A DNA stretch of 64,000 nucleotides from Gp6-AA40 sp036407095 (GTDB taxonomy: Bacteria; Acidobacteriota; Vicinamibacteria; Vicinamibacterales; UBA2999), in NCBI GenBank assembly GCA_036407095.1, contig DASWZV010000115.1, positions 281,018 to 345,017 on the forward strand. The letters run 5' to 3'. A program made the translations under genes and the position numbers. Below the pieces are notes generated by a model. It searched no databases and was not told where the DNA came from. It worked only from the letters and a program-made list of their open reading frames with translations. Numbering within the stretch: the first letter of the stretch is position 1; the number at the start of each line of letters is the position of its first letter. Below are positions 1-7,695 of this stretch, one piece after another.

Positions 1-1
1 C

Positions 2-187
2 GCCGCCAACCGGGGCTCGGACGAGATCCTCAAGTACCTGGTGTCGCAGGGAGCCAGGCTCGATATGAAGGACAAAGAAGGGCGCACACCGCTCGTGTGG
101 GCCGAGGGCGTATTCCTGGCGACGCATCCGGCACGGCCGAAACCGGCCACGATCGCGCTGATCAAGCAGTTGACCGCGGCACGGTAG
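2..187 (+). CDS. Ankyrin-repeat protein, C-terminal fragment
   Basis: The reading frame is open from the window edge and stops at TAG 185-187. It encodes about 61 residues. The visible part resembles the last ankyrin unit: a helix followed by LVSQGARLDMKDKEGRTPL, which matches the loop and start of the next ankyrin helix, then a short basic tail. Ankyrin repeats bind proteins, and no catalytic role can be read from this piece. It ends 6 bp before the DUF1592 cytochrome gene on the same strand, so the two are probably cotranscribed. The N-terminus lies outside the window. Confidence 0.6.
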   Translation, partial: AANRGSDEILKYLVSQGARLDMKDKEGRTPLVWAEGVFLATHPARPKPATIALIKQLTAAR

Positions 188-193
188 CCACTC

Positions 194-2569
194 ATGCGAT
201 ACGCGTTCTCCCGATCGGTCCGGGTCCTCCTCGTCGTTCTGTTCGGGCTCATCGTCCGCAGCGGCGTCGACACGTATGGCGCCCAGGGCCCCGACGCCAC
301 CCGCAACAGCCAGAGCGCTCCGGCACGGCCCGCGGCTGCTCCGCCGGCCGGATCGAATGAGGTGGCATTCCTCAATCAGTACTGCATCACGTGTCACAAC
401 CAGCGACTCAAGACCGCGAGCCTCGAGCTCGATCTGCTCGACGTCACCAAGGTCGGTCCCGACGCGGAGACGTGGGAGAAGGTCGTGAAGAAGATCCGTA
501 CCGGCATGATGCCGCCGAGCGGCGCGCGAAAACCGGAGCGGACCATGCTCGATGCGTTTGCGTCGGAGCTCGAGTCGCGTCTCGATCGCGCCGTCGATCC
601 GAACGCCGCGCTGGCGACCCCGGCGCTGCACCGCTTGAACCGCACCGAGTACGCCAACGCGATTCGCGACCTGCTGGCGCTCGACATCGACGCGAATACG
701 CTGCTTCCTGCGGATGGATCGAGCCAGGGCTTCGACAACCTCGCTGAAGCGCTCGCGGCATCCCCGGCCCTCATCCAGGGATACGTGTCGGCGGCCATGA
801 AGATCAGCCGGCTCGCGGTCGGCGATCGCGCGATGGCGCCGGTGCAGATCACATTCGCCCCGCCGGCCGGGCTGGCGCAGGACCGCCACATCGAGGGTTT
901 GCCGCTCGGCACACGCGGCGGCATGTTGATCCAGCACATGTTCCCGCTCGACGCTGAGTACGACTTCTCGTTCGGCGGACGTGGCTTCGGGCCCGGCGGC
1001 GGCGTCGACATGACGATCGACGGGCAGCCGATCACCGTCGACAACCCGCGCAACTTCAGACTCAAAGTATCCGCGGGACCCCACACGATCGGGCTCTCGA
1101 TCGTCGATCGTCAGCGCGGCGCCGGCGTCGACGAGATCTACTCGGACTTCCGCACCAATGCGGTCTTCACGACTCCGGGTGGCGTGCCCACGCTCGTCAT
1201 CACCGGGCCGAACAACGCGACCGGCCCCGGCGACACGCCGAGCCGACGCCGCATCTTCACCTGTCATCCCGCCTTCGCCAAGGCTACGGCGGGGTCCCGT
1301 CGAAGCTCGCTCGATGTCAACGCGAGCGAAGACGGATGCGCGCGCACGATCCTCTCGACGCTGGCACGACGCGCCTATCGCGGTCCGGTCAGTGCGACCG
1401 AGATCACGACGTTGATGGATTTCTATCAAGCGGGCCGGAAGGCGGGCGACTTCGATGCGGGCGTTCAGCAGGCGCTCGCGCGGATTCTGGTCGCGCCGCG
1501 GTTCGTCTATCGGGCCGAGGAAGAGCCCGCGACGGTCGCCGCGGGTCAGGCATATCGCATCGGCGATGTCGACCTCGCCTCTCGTCTCTCGTTCTTCCTC
1601 TGGAGCAGCATCCCCGACGATGAGCTCCTCGACGTGGCGATCAAAGGAAGGCTTCGCGACCCGCAGGTGCTGAAGCAGCAGGTCACGCGCATGATCGCCG
1701 ATCCGAGGGCCGATGCGATCGTGGAGAATTTCGCCGGACAGTGGCTGTACCTGCGCGAACTGGATCACGTGCAGACCGACGCGAAGAACTTCGACGAGAA
1801 CCTGCGCCGGTCGTTCCGCCGCGAAACCGAGCTCTTGTTCAGCACGATCGTGCGCGAGGATCGGAGCCTCATCGACCTGATCGACGCCGACTACACGTTC
1901 GTCGACGAGCGTCTCGCGCGCCACTACGGCATTCCCGACATTCACGGCAGCTACTTCCGCCGCGTCCCGCTGCCTCAGGACAGCCCGCGACGCGGGCTCC
2001 TCGGTCAGGGCAGCGTGCTCACGGTCACCTCGGTCGCGACTCGCACGTCGCCCGTATCCCGAGGCAAGTGGGTGCTCGAGAACCTGCTCGGCACGCCGGC
2101 GCCGATTCCTCCGCCCGGTGTCGAAACGAACCTTGGTGGCGCCGAAGCGGCCAAGACCAGCTCGCTGCGTCAGCGGCTCGAGATGCATCGGGCGAGCCCG
2201 GTCTGCGCGTCGTGCCACAAGATCATGGATCCGATGGGATTCGCGCTCGAGAACTTCGACTTGATCGGCGAATGGCGTGAGACCGACGGACCGGGCAAGA
2301 TCGATTCAACCGGGCAGCTCGCCGACGGCACCCCCGTCAAGGGACCCGTGGATCTGCGACAGGCGTTGCTCGGTCGATCAGACGCGTTCATGACGACGGC
2401 CACGGAGAAGCTGATGACCTACGCGCTGGGGAGACCCGTGCATGCGCAGGACATGCCCACGGTCCGCGCGATCGTACGGCGTGCGGCGGCCAACAACAAT
2501 CGGTTCTCATCGCTCGTTGCAGGGATAATCGAAAGCGACGCGTTCCAGAAGCGGATCAAGAAATCGTAG
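194..2569 (+). CDS. DUF1592/DUF1588-family c-type cytochrome (PSD-like)
   Basis: 791-residue exported protein. Residues 1-29 look like a signal peptide. A haem motif CITCH is at about 63-67 and a second, CASCH, at about 670-674. By family resemblance the order is PSCyt1-like haem region, DUF1587 (RLNRTEYANAIRDLL), a beta-rich carbohydrate-binding-like segment (about 250-340), DUF1595 (LARRAYRGPV), DUF1592 (SRLSFFLWSSIPDDELL), DUF1588 (around the second haem motif) and DUF1585 at the end. These proteins occur with DUF1552 partners in Planctomycetes and Acidobacteria. Their substrate is not established; a periplasmic oxidative role is inference. An in-frame palindrome encoding AFAKATAG interrupts residues about 358-368, between the beta-rich segment and DUF1595. 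Confidence 0.9.
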   Translation: MRYAFSRSVRVLLVVLFGLIVRSGVDTYGAQGPDATRNSQSAPARPAAAPPAGSNEVAFLNQYCITCHNQRLKTASLELDLLDVTKVGPDAETWEKVVKKIRTGMMPPSGARKPERTMLDAFASELESRLDRAVDPNAALATPALHRLNRTEYANAIRDLLALDIDANTLLPADGSSQGFDNLAEALAASPALIQGYVSAAMKISRLAVGDRAMAPVQITFAPPAGLAQDRHIEGLPLGTRGGMLIQHMFPLDAEYDFSFGGRGFGPGGGVDMTIDGQPITVDNPRNFRLKVSAGPHTIGLSIVDRQRGAGVDEIYSDFRTNAVFTTPGGVPTLVITGPNNATGPGDTPSRRRIFTCHPAFAKATAGSRRSSLDVNASEDGCARTILSTLARRAYRGPVSATEITTLMDFYQAGRKAGDFDAGVQQALARILVAPRFVYRAEEEPATVAAGQAYRIGDVDLASRLSFFLWSSIPDDELLDVAIKGRLRDPQVLKQQVTRMIADPRADAIVENFAGQWLYLRELDHVQTDAKNFDENLRRSFRRETELLFSTIVREDRSLIDLIDADYTFVDERLARHYGIPDIHGSYFRRVPLPQDSPRRGLLGQGSVLTVTSVATRTSPVSRGKWVLENLLGTPAPIPPPGVETNLGGAEAAKTSSLRQRLEMHRASPVCASCHKIMDPMGFALENFDLIGEWRETDGPGKIDSTGQLADGTPVKGPVDLRQALLGRSDAFMTTATEKLMTYALGRPVHAQDMPTVRAIVRRAAANNNRFSSLVAGIIESDAFQKRIKKS
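1268..1293. repeat. Palindromic element inserted in frame in a coding sequence
   Basis: CCCGCC and GGCGGG arms enclose GCCTT-CGCC-AAGGC, so the 26 bp can fold as a two-tier hairpin. It encodes the peptide PAFAKATAG in the host reading frame and sits in a linker between two domains of the DUF1592 protein. The host frame stays open on both sides. I recall similar peptides in translations from soil-bacterium assemblies, but cannot confirm that here. Confidence 0.55.
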
Positions 2570-2574
2570 AAACC

Positions 2575-2643
2575 GTAGGCCGGGTCCTGCCTGTGGGCCC
2601 GGCGGTCAAGGCGGGTCTATAAAGCAAGACCCGCCCTACACTG
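2575..2643. repeat. Intergenic palindromic repeat, half copy of the CTACACTG composite family
   Basis: There are two consecutive hairpins between the DUF1592 and DUF1552 genes. The second has a perfect 9-bp stem (2610-2618 with 2627-2635, GGCGGGTCT/AGACCCGCC) and is followed by CTACACTG. The same hairpin-then-CTACACTG layout recurs at 35169-35203 and in the full copies at 7605-7695 and 53115-53206. It could act as an RNA stability or attenuation element inside this two-gene unit. Confidence 0.6.
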
Positions 2644-2656
2644 AGTGAGATTGGCT

Positions 2657-3979
2657 ATGAGCTTCTTAGCAAAGAAACATCTGTCGCGACGCACGTTCCT
2701 TCACGGCGTCGGTGTCACGATGGCGCTGCCGCTGCTGGATTCGATGATCCCTGCGGCCACGGTGCTCGGCCAGACGGCGGCGACGGCGCGCACCAGGTTC
2801 GGCGCGATCTACTTTCCGCACGGCGCGATCATGCCGCAGTGGAAGCCGGCGGCCGAAGGCGCCGGCTACGAGCTGACCCCGATACTTCAGCCGCTCAAGC
2901 CGTTCTACGACCAGACCGTCATCATCAGCGATCTGCGTCACGCGCTCGCCTACGGCAGCGGCGCGACCGCCAATCACAATCGGTCCGCGGCGGCGTTCCT
3001 GAGCGGTGCGTTCGCCGAAGTGGGCGCGCAGCCGTCGCTCGGCATCACCGTCGATCAGGTCACAGCGCAGAAGATCGGTCAGGACACGCCGCTCCCGTCG
3101 CTGGAGCTCACGATCGAGGAGCCGAGCCTGAATTGCGGCGACGGCTTGAGCTGTTCGTATCGCGACACGATCTCCTGGCAGGGACCGCATGCGCCGTTGC
3201 CGATGCAGAACAATCCCCAGGTCGTGTTCGAACGGTTGTTCGGCGACGGCAACACCGGCGAGCAGCGCAAGGCACGACGCGCACAGTCGCTCAGCCTGCT
3301 CGATTCCGTGATCGGCGATGCGGCGGCCTTGCAGCGCAAGCTGCCAGCTTCGGATCGGACTCGACTCGATCAGTACCTGTCGGATGTCCGCGAGATCGAA
3401 CGTCGCGTCCAGAAGGCCGGACAGCAGCTCTCCGACGATCTGCCGGTGCCGGCGGCGCCGACAGGCGTACCAAAGGATGTCGAGGAGCACATCAAGCTGA
3501 TGTACGACCTGCAGGTGCTCGCATGGCAGGCCGAGATCACGCGCGTCTCGACGTTCCTGATGTGCAAGGAACTGAGTGGCGCGACATACCCCAAGAGCGG
3601 CGTGCGCGATGCGTTCCATACGCTGTCGCACCACTCCAACGTCAAAGAGAACATCGACCGCTTCGCCGTGCTGAACCGCTACCACGTCGGCCTGTTCACG
3701 TACTTCCTCGAGAAGCTCAAGGCGACACCCGACGGCGACGGCACGCTGCTCGATCACTCGCTCGTGCTGTACGGGAGCGGGATGAGCGACGGCAACCAGC
3801 ACAATCACACGGACCTGCCGATCGTGCTCGCCGGCGGCGCCTCGGGACGTCTCAAAGGCGGCCGACACATCCGGAACGCCAAGGACACGCCGATGGCCAA
3901 CCTGCTCCTGTCGATGCTCGATGTGCTGCAGGTGCCGTCGGAGAAGTTTGGCGATAGTTCCGGGAGAGTGGCGCTGTAG
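2657..3979 (+). CDS. DUF1552 Tat-exported protein
   Basis: 440 residues from ATG 2657. A GTG four codons upstream is also open, but ATG puts the twin-arginine motif SRRTFLHG at residues 10-17, followed by a hydrophobic stretch, as expected for a Tat signal. The rest matches DUF1552 of the sulfatase/alkaline-phosphatase-like superfamily, with FGAIYFPHGAIMPQW near the start of the mature protein and GSGMSDGNQHNHTDLPIVLAGG near the C-terminus. It follows the DUF1592 cytochrome by 87 bp, the standard pairing in Acidobacteria and Planctomycetes. The function of the pair is unknown. Tat export suggests folding or cofactor loading in the cytoplasm. Confidence 0.9.
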   Translation: MSFLAKKHLSRRTFLHGVGVTMALPLLDSMIPAATVLGQTAATARTRFGAIYFPHGAIMPQWKPAAEGAGYELTPILQPLKPFYDQTVIISDLRHALAYGSGATANHNRSAAAFLSGAFAEVGAQPSLGITVDQVTAQKIGQDTPLPSLELTIEEPSLNCGDGLSCSYRDTISWQGPHAPLPMQNNPQVVFERLFGDGNTGEQRKARRAQSLSLLDSVIGDAAALQRKLPASDRTRLDQYLSDVREIERRVQKAGQQLSDDLPVPAAPTGVPKDVEEHIKLMYDLQVLAWQAEITRVSTFLMCKELSGATYPKSGVRDAFHTLSHHSNVKENIDRFAVLNRYHVGLFTYFLEKLKATPDGDGTLLDHSLVLYGSGMSDGNQHNHTDLPIVLAGGASGRLKGGRHIRNAKDTPMANLLLSMLDVLQVPSEKFGDSSGRVAL

Positions 3980-4050
3980 GAATCGGGATTCAGGAATCGG
4001 GAATCAGAACTGGGCAAGGTCCCAGGAAGCAGACAAGCAGGAATCAGCCC
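3980..4050. repeat. GAATC-word intergenic repeat
   Basis: Iterated GGAATC / GGGATTC / GGAATCAG words, separated by a short GGCAAGGTCCCAGG segment, run from the stop of the DUF1552 gene to just before the next start. The same vocabulary appears at 4749-4781, 7548-7566 and, inverted, at 22293-22322, each time at a gene 3' end. GATTC next to GAATC allows weak hairpins. There is no open gene or uridine tract. Confidence 0.5.
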
Positions 4051-4058
4051 TCACGCGC

Positions 4059-4742
4059 ATGAGCCCAAGCACGATTCTGGCAAGGCTCGGAGCCACGGCG
4101 ATCGCGTGTTCGGTCTGCACCCTTGTTCTCGCCGTTCAAAACGACTCGCTCGAATGGCGGGTCGGGCCCGACATCACCGCCAGCGACAAGAAGGCCATCG
4201 TCGAACTCGCTCGCAGTGCAGGTATCGATCGCCCACGCCGAGTCGCGGTCTCGACGACGCTGGCGCCGGGCTGCAAAGTCGTGACCGTGTCATCGGACGT
4301 CACGGTCGACGGCAACCGCGTGACATGGAGTGGTCTCGACCTCATTCGCACCGATTCGAAGAACTGCTGGCCGCAGCGCGACGCCACCAGACGCGTCGGA
4401 CGGTGGATGGCGAATACCTCGAGCCCATGGGTCGAAGTGCGGTCGCGCATTCACGACGGCGACTGGCACATCGATCTGGATCTGGACGAAGGTGTGCCGT
4501 ATCGCGATGCCGAGCGGATCGTGCTGGCCCTTCGTCACAAGACGCTCGTAAACCGCGTCCCCGGGTCACAGCGTGCCGATATCGACCCGGACCTCATCAC
4601 CTCGATTCAGAAGGCGACAGGCAAACCCGAAGGTGAATACACCGTCACGGCCGGCAGCGCATCGCGCGGCGTCGTTTTCTCGATTGCAATCGTGGACGAC
4701 CGCGTGGAACTGCGCGGCTATCGCGCGGCCAGCGAGATATGA
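4059..4742 (+). CDS. Exported protein of unknown function
   Basis: 227 residues from ATG 4059. The frame is open further upstream, but that part is GAATC repeat sequence, and ATG 4059 gives a clean signal peptide (residues about 1-27, ending near TLVLAVQ). The mature part is mixed alpha/beta with few cysteines (GCKVVTVSS, SKNCWPQ). Its middle (VEVRSRIHDGDWHIDLDLDEG) reads like alternating beta strands. I do not recognise the family. It is flanked on both sides by GAATC-word repeats, so it probably forms its own transcript. Confidence 0.65.
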   Translation: MSPSTILARLGATAIACSVCTLVLAVQNDSLEWRVGPDITASDKKAIVELARSAGIDRPRRVAVSTTLAPGCKVVTVSSDVTVDGNRVTWSGLDLIRTDSKNCWPQRDATRRVGRWMANTSSPWVEVRSRIHDGDWHIDLDLDEGVPYRDAERIVLALRHKTLVNRVPGSQRADIDPDLITSIQKATGKPEGEYTVTAGSASRGVVFSIAIVDDRVELRGYRAASEI

Positions 4743-4748
4743 AAGACA

Positions 4749-4781
4749 GGAATCGGGAGTCGGGAATCAGGAATCAGGAGG
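4749..4781. repeat. GAATC-word intergenic repeat
   Basis: Words GGAATCGGGAGTCGGG and AATCAGGAATCAGGAGG lie directly after the stop of the preceding unknown gene. The vocabulary and position match the 3980-4050 copy. Confidence 0.5.
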
Positions 4782-4830
4782 ACTGTTGGCAGAAATTTCA
4801 GCGATGTGTATTGCACGGTAACAGCTGAAT

Positions 4831-4886
4831 TTCGCCTCCGGATTTCGCCTAGCACAAGTTCGGCGAAGACAAGCGTGTTTGGCGAA
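4831..4886. promoter_or_regulatory. Four TTCGCC/GGCGAA boxes, possible operator
   Basis: TTCGCC occurs at 4831-4836 and 4844-4849, and its reverse complement GGCGAA at 4862-4867 and 4881-4886. The last two sit in a 12-bp direct repeat, GGCGAAGACAAG. Two boxes face two inverted boxes within 56 bp, ending 68 bp before the start at 4955. The arrangement could be a cooperative operator or a fold-back RNA structure. No regulator is identifiable. Confidence 0.4.
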
Positions 4887-4954
4887 GACAAGTGCGCCGA
4901 TGCGCTGGCACGTGCCATGCACTGTTGACGCTCGTTTGATTCAACCACAACAGG

Positions 4955-5617
4955 GTGAAGAAACGAATGCCTCGACCGAACCATGGAGGGGCCAGTCGCG
5001 AGACTGCGTCTCCTCGCTTCAGCCGCTCGGGCCAAATGGTCAACTGCCTGCGTCAGGAGCTCCTCTACTCGGAGAAGCGCGCACGGGACTTACTGTTTGC
5101 GGCTATCGAGCGTCTCATCGACCAACGATCCGACGCTATCGTCACACGCCTGATTCGCGATGCGGCACAGGTCGCGCGGGAGGACGGCGATCGCGTCGGC
5201 TACACATTCGCCAATTGGGACATGGCGGCGAACGCCGTCGTGAAAGCGTTACTCTGCTCTGAATCGCTGCTGGCCCCAAACGGCGAACCGATCGCCTTCG
5301 ACGTGACCGCGCACGCCGCCCCCGTCCGATCGCTGCGTGAGGATTATCAGGACCGGGCCGAGGCGTTTCTTCTCGAAGTGCTGCTCCGCCGGATCGGTGA
5401 CGTGACGCTGCGAGACCACACTGCGCTCGCACACGCGCTGTTCCGTCAGTTCGATCGCAACGTGCCGATGCAAGACCTCGAAGATCGCGTTGCCATCCTC
5501 GCTGCTCGACTCGCCGATCGAGTGACGTTGAGCGGCGATACCTACGTCGTCCGTGACGCCGGTGCCGTCGCGGACTCGAATCACGCCGATACCGCCGTTC
5601 CGCTGCGACGCAACTGA
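4955..5617 (+). CDS. Protein of unknown function
   Basis: 220 residues from GTG 4955 (V KKRMPRPNHGG); an in-frame ATG four codons later is the alternative start. There is no signal peptide or membrane segment. The N-terminal 20 residues are basic and disordered-looking. Residues about 25-200 are predominantly helical and charged (ELLYSEKRARDLLFAAIERLIDQRSD, LEDRVAILAARLADRV). It contains no motif I recognise. The upstream TTCGCC/GGCGAA boxes suggest a specific regulator. Neighbours give no functional clue. Coding is supported by length and an amino-acid composition more balanced than the overlapping arginine-rich frames. Confidence 0.6.
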   Translation: MKKRMPRPNHGGASRETASPRFSRSGQMVNCLRQELLYSEKRARDLLFAAIERLIDQRSDAIVTRLIRDAAQVAREDGDRVGYTFANWDMAANAVVKALLCSESLLAPNGEPIAFDVTAHAAPVRSLREDYQDRAEAFLLEVLLRRIGDVTLRDHTALAHALFRQFDRNVPMQDLEDRVAILAARLADRVTLSGDTYVVRDAGAVADSNHADTAVPLRRN

Positions 5618-5738
5618 CGTCCCTGACGCCCTAACGCGCTCACGCCTTCACGCCTGACAACTGCGGCCCGCGATCGGGTGACGAAGACGGTCTTCGCCGC
5701 CTCGGGAGCGATCCGCATTGCCCTCGAGGAGGTTCGAC

Positions 5739-6392
5739 ATGAAGCGCAATTCCAATCTCGCGTATCTCATCGCGCTGGCCGGGACCATCGCGTCGCTCGA
5801 CGGCGTGTCGACGGCCGCCGGCGCTGCACCGTCGTCGGCCGACGCCGCTGTCGTCGAAGTGTCGGGTGGCACAGCGACGTTCGATATCGGCACCAGCATC
5901 TCGGCGATCAACGTCCACGGAAAGTCGGTCAATCTGCGCGCCCGGGCGCGCGTGCACCGAAGCGCCGACACGATGACGATCGAACAGCTGCAGGCGACCT
6001 TGCCGGTGTCGACGCTGACCACCGGCATCGCGCTCCGCGACGAACACATGAAGAAGTACGTGTTCACGACCGCGGACGGACAGGTGCCGGACGTCACCTT
6101 CGCCGCCGACAAGGCCGACTGCTCGTCGGGCAAGCGCGACAACGCAATCTGCCAGGTGTCGGGAGCACTGTCGATTCGCGGCACAGCGCGCCCGTTCGCC
6201 ATGGCGCTCAAGATCACCAAGGCCGGCGACGCCTACAAAGCCGCCGGAGACGGGACGGTCAAGCTCAGCGCGTATGGCATCCCTGCACCGTCGCAACTGG
6301 GCGTCAGCACCGCCGACGAGGTGAAGCTCCATTTGGAATTCACCGCACGCCCTTCATCGAGTGAGATCGCCTCACACGCGGGGGGCGAATAG
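5739..6392 (+). CDS. YceI-family periplasmic protein
   Basis: 217 residues. ATG 5739 is preceded by GAGGAGG at a good distance, and the first 28 residues form a signal peptide. The mature part has the YceI lipocalin-like pattern: a threonine/aspartate-rich first strand (TATFDIGTSISAINVHGKS), then VSTLTTGIALRDEHMKKYVF and PDVTFAADK. YceI proteins bind polyisoprenoids or quinone-like lipids in a beta-barrel. Its stop overlaps the GTG start of the next gene by one base, so the two are translationally coupled and may work together in a membrane-associated redox step (inference). Confidence 0.88.
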   Translation: MKRNSNLAYLIALAGTIASLDGVSTAAGAAPSSADAAVVEVSGGTATFDIGTSISAINVHGKSVNLRARARVHRSADTMTIEQLQATLPVSTLTTGIALRDEHMKKYVFTTADGQVPDVTFAADKADCSSGKRDNAICQVSGALSIRGTARPFAMALKITKAGDAYKAAGDGTVKLSAYGIPAPSQLGVSTADEVKLHLEFTARPSSSEIASHAGGE

Positions 6393-7543
6393 TGGGGCGC
6401 GTCTGGAAACTCGCACTCACGTTGGTCGTGTGCGGGGCCGCGGCCTCACCCGCCGCCGCACTGCCGACGATGATCCGGCTTGGGTACAACAACTGCGCTG
6501 CCTGTCACATCGCGCCGCAGGGAGGAGGACTGCTGAACGAGTACGGCCGCGCCATCGACGAGGCCCAGAGCTTGCGATCGGACGAATACCGTCCCTCGGA
6601 CAATGCGCTCGTGAAGGCGTTGAACGCCAAGGGGCGCATCCTCCAGGACCTTCGCATGACGTTCAGCGAGCAGTCCACATGGTCGAACGGCCAGTCCGGC
6701 GTGAACGCATTCCGCCCTCGCCTGATGTATCGCAACTCGACCAACCTCGGCAGCGGCTTTCGCGTGTCCGGCGTCGTGACCGGCGAGACGAATGCGGCAC
6801 CTCGACCCACGTTGTCCTACGATCCGCCCACGACGGCGTCGTCGCTCATCGTCAACATGGCGATGGTCCACTATCGTCCGTCGAAGGGATTCGAGGTCGG
6901 TGCGGGAAAGGACCAACTCCCGACCGGCGTCAATCTCCCTGATCTCGCGGCGTTCGTCAAAGCGCGAAACCGTTACGGGTACTACGATGCGCCGCTGCAA
7001 ATGAAGGCGTGGATCGGAGGGTCGCGATATCAGCTGATGCCCTTTGTTTACACGCCGGGAGGGCACGAACCAGCCGGCGAGCGCGAGTCGGGTGCGGGAG
7101 GGCTCGCTGAATTCGACGTGTCGGGCAAGGGCCGCGCGGTACTCGGCGTGTCGGTGCTGCGGGGAACCGCCGACAACGGCGACCGTCGGCTGGTGGGCGG
7201 ATACGCACGCCTTGGCTTCGGACCATGGGGCATCCTCGCGGAGCACGACGTCACCGACCGAAATCGAGAGGGGCTGACCATACCGGGATCGTTCAGACAG
7301 CAGGCGAGTTTCGCGCAGGTGTTTTGGGCAGTGCGAGAGTGGCTCGTGGTGTCCGCGATCGGCGAACGTCTCCTCGTCGAACAGCCGTTCGCGGAGCGAC
7401 TGGCGGCAGGCAAGCTCGAACTCTCGGCGCGACTCACCAATCAGGCGTCGGTCGGCATCGCGACGCGCACACAGCGTAATCAGATTACAGGTGTGTGGAG
7501 CACGTCGGTCACGCTGCAGGCGGCGGTGAAATCAGCGCAGTAA
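6392..7543 (+). CDS. Single-haem motif outer-membrane-like protein
   Basis: 383 residues from GTG 6392, sharing one base with the YceI stop. Residues 1-23 are a signal peptide. A single haem c motif CAACH occurs near residues 36-40 (YNNCAACHIAPQGGG). From about residue 95 onward the sequence alternates hydrophobic and polar residues with aromatic-rich strands (RVSGVVTGETN, VNMAMVHYRPSKGFEVGAGKDQL), typical of an outer-membrane beta-barrel. The likely architecture is a small cytochrome-like plug followed by a barrel. A quinone or extracellular electron-transfer role with YceI is inference. No close named family is recognised. Confidence 0.75.
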   Translation: MGRVWKLALTLVVCGAAASPAAALPTMIRLGYNNCAACHIAPQGGGLLNEYGRAIDEAQSLRSDEYRPSDNALVKALNAKGRILQDLRMTFSEQSTWSNGQSGVNAFRPRLMYRNSTNLGSGFRVSGVVTGETNAAPRPTLSYDPPTTASSLIVNMAMVHYRPSKGFEVGAGKDQLPTGVNLPDLAAFVKARNRYGYYDAPLQMKAWIGGSRYQLMPFVYTPGGHEPAGERESGAGGLAEFDVSGKGRAVLGVSVLRGTADNGDRRLVGGYARLGFGPWGILAEHDVTDRNREGLTIPGSFRQQASFAQVFWAVREWLVVSAIGERLLVEQPFAERLAAGKLELSARLTNQASVGIATRTQRNQITGVWSTSVTLQAAVKSAQ

Positions 7544-7604
7544 GAGAGAATCGGAATCGGGAAGTTAAGTCGTTCCTTCCAACGAGATCGATCGGACGTC
7601 ACGG

Positions 7605-7695
7605 ACGCCGGCCTGAAGAACAGGCCCGGGCCCACACTGTCTCTCAGCGCTAACACGCAGTGTAAGCCGGGCTCGTTCTACAAGCCCGGTGTTCA
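7605..7695. repeat. Full copy of the 92-bp CTACACTG composite repeat
   Basis: Three successive hairpins: GCCTG/CAGGC, then a CACACTGT...CAGTGT arm pair, then CCGGGCT/AGCCCGG. The whole 91 bp aligns with 53115-53206, with the same order, loop positions and AGCGCT core. It lies between convergent genes and overlaps the 3' end of the minus-strand VWA gene by 3 bp. Half copies are at 2575-2643 and 35169-35203. Confidence 0.65.
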
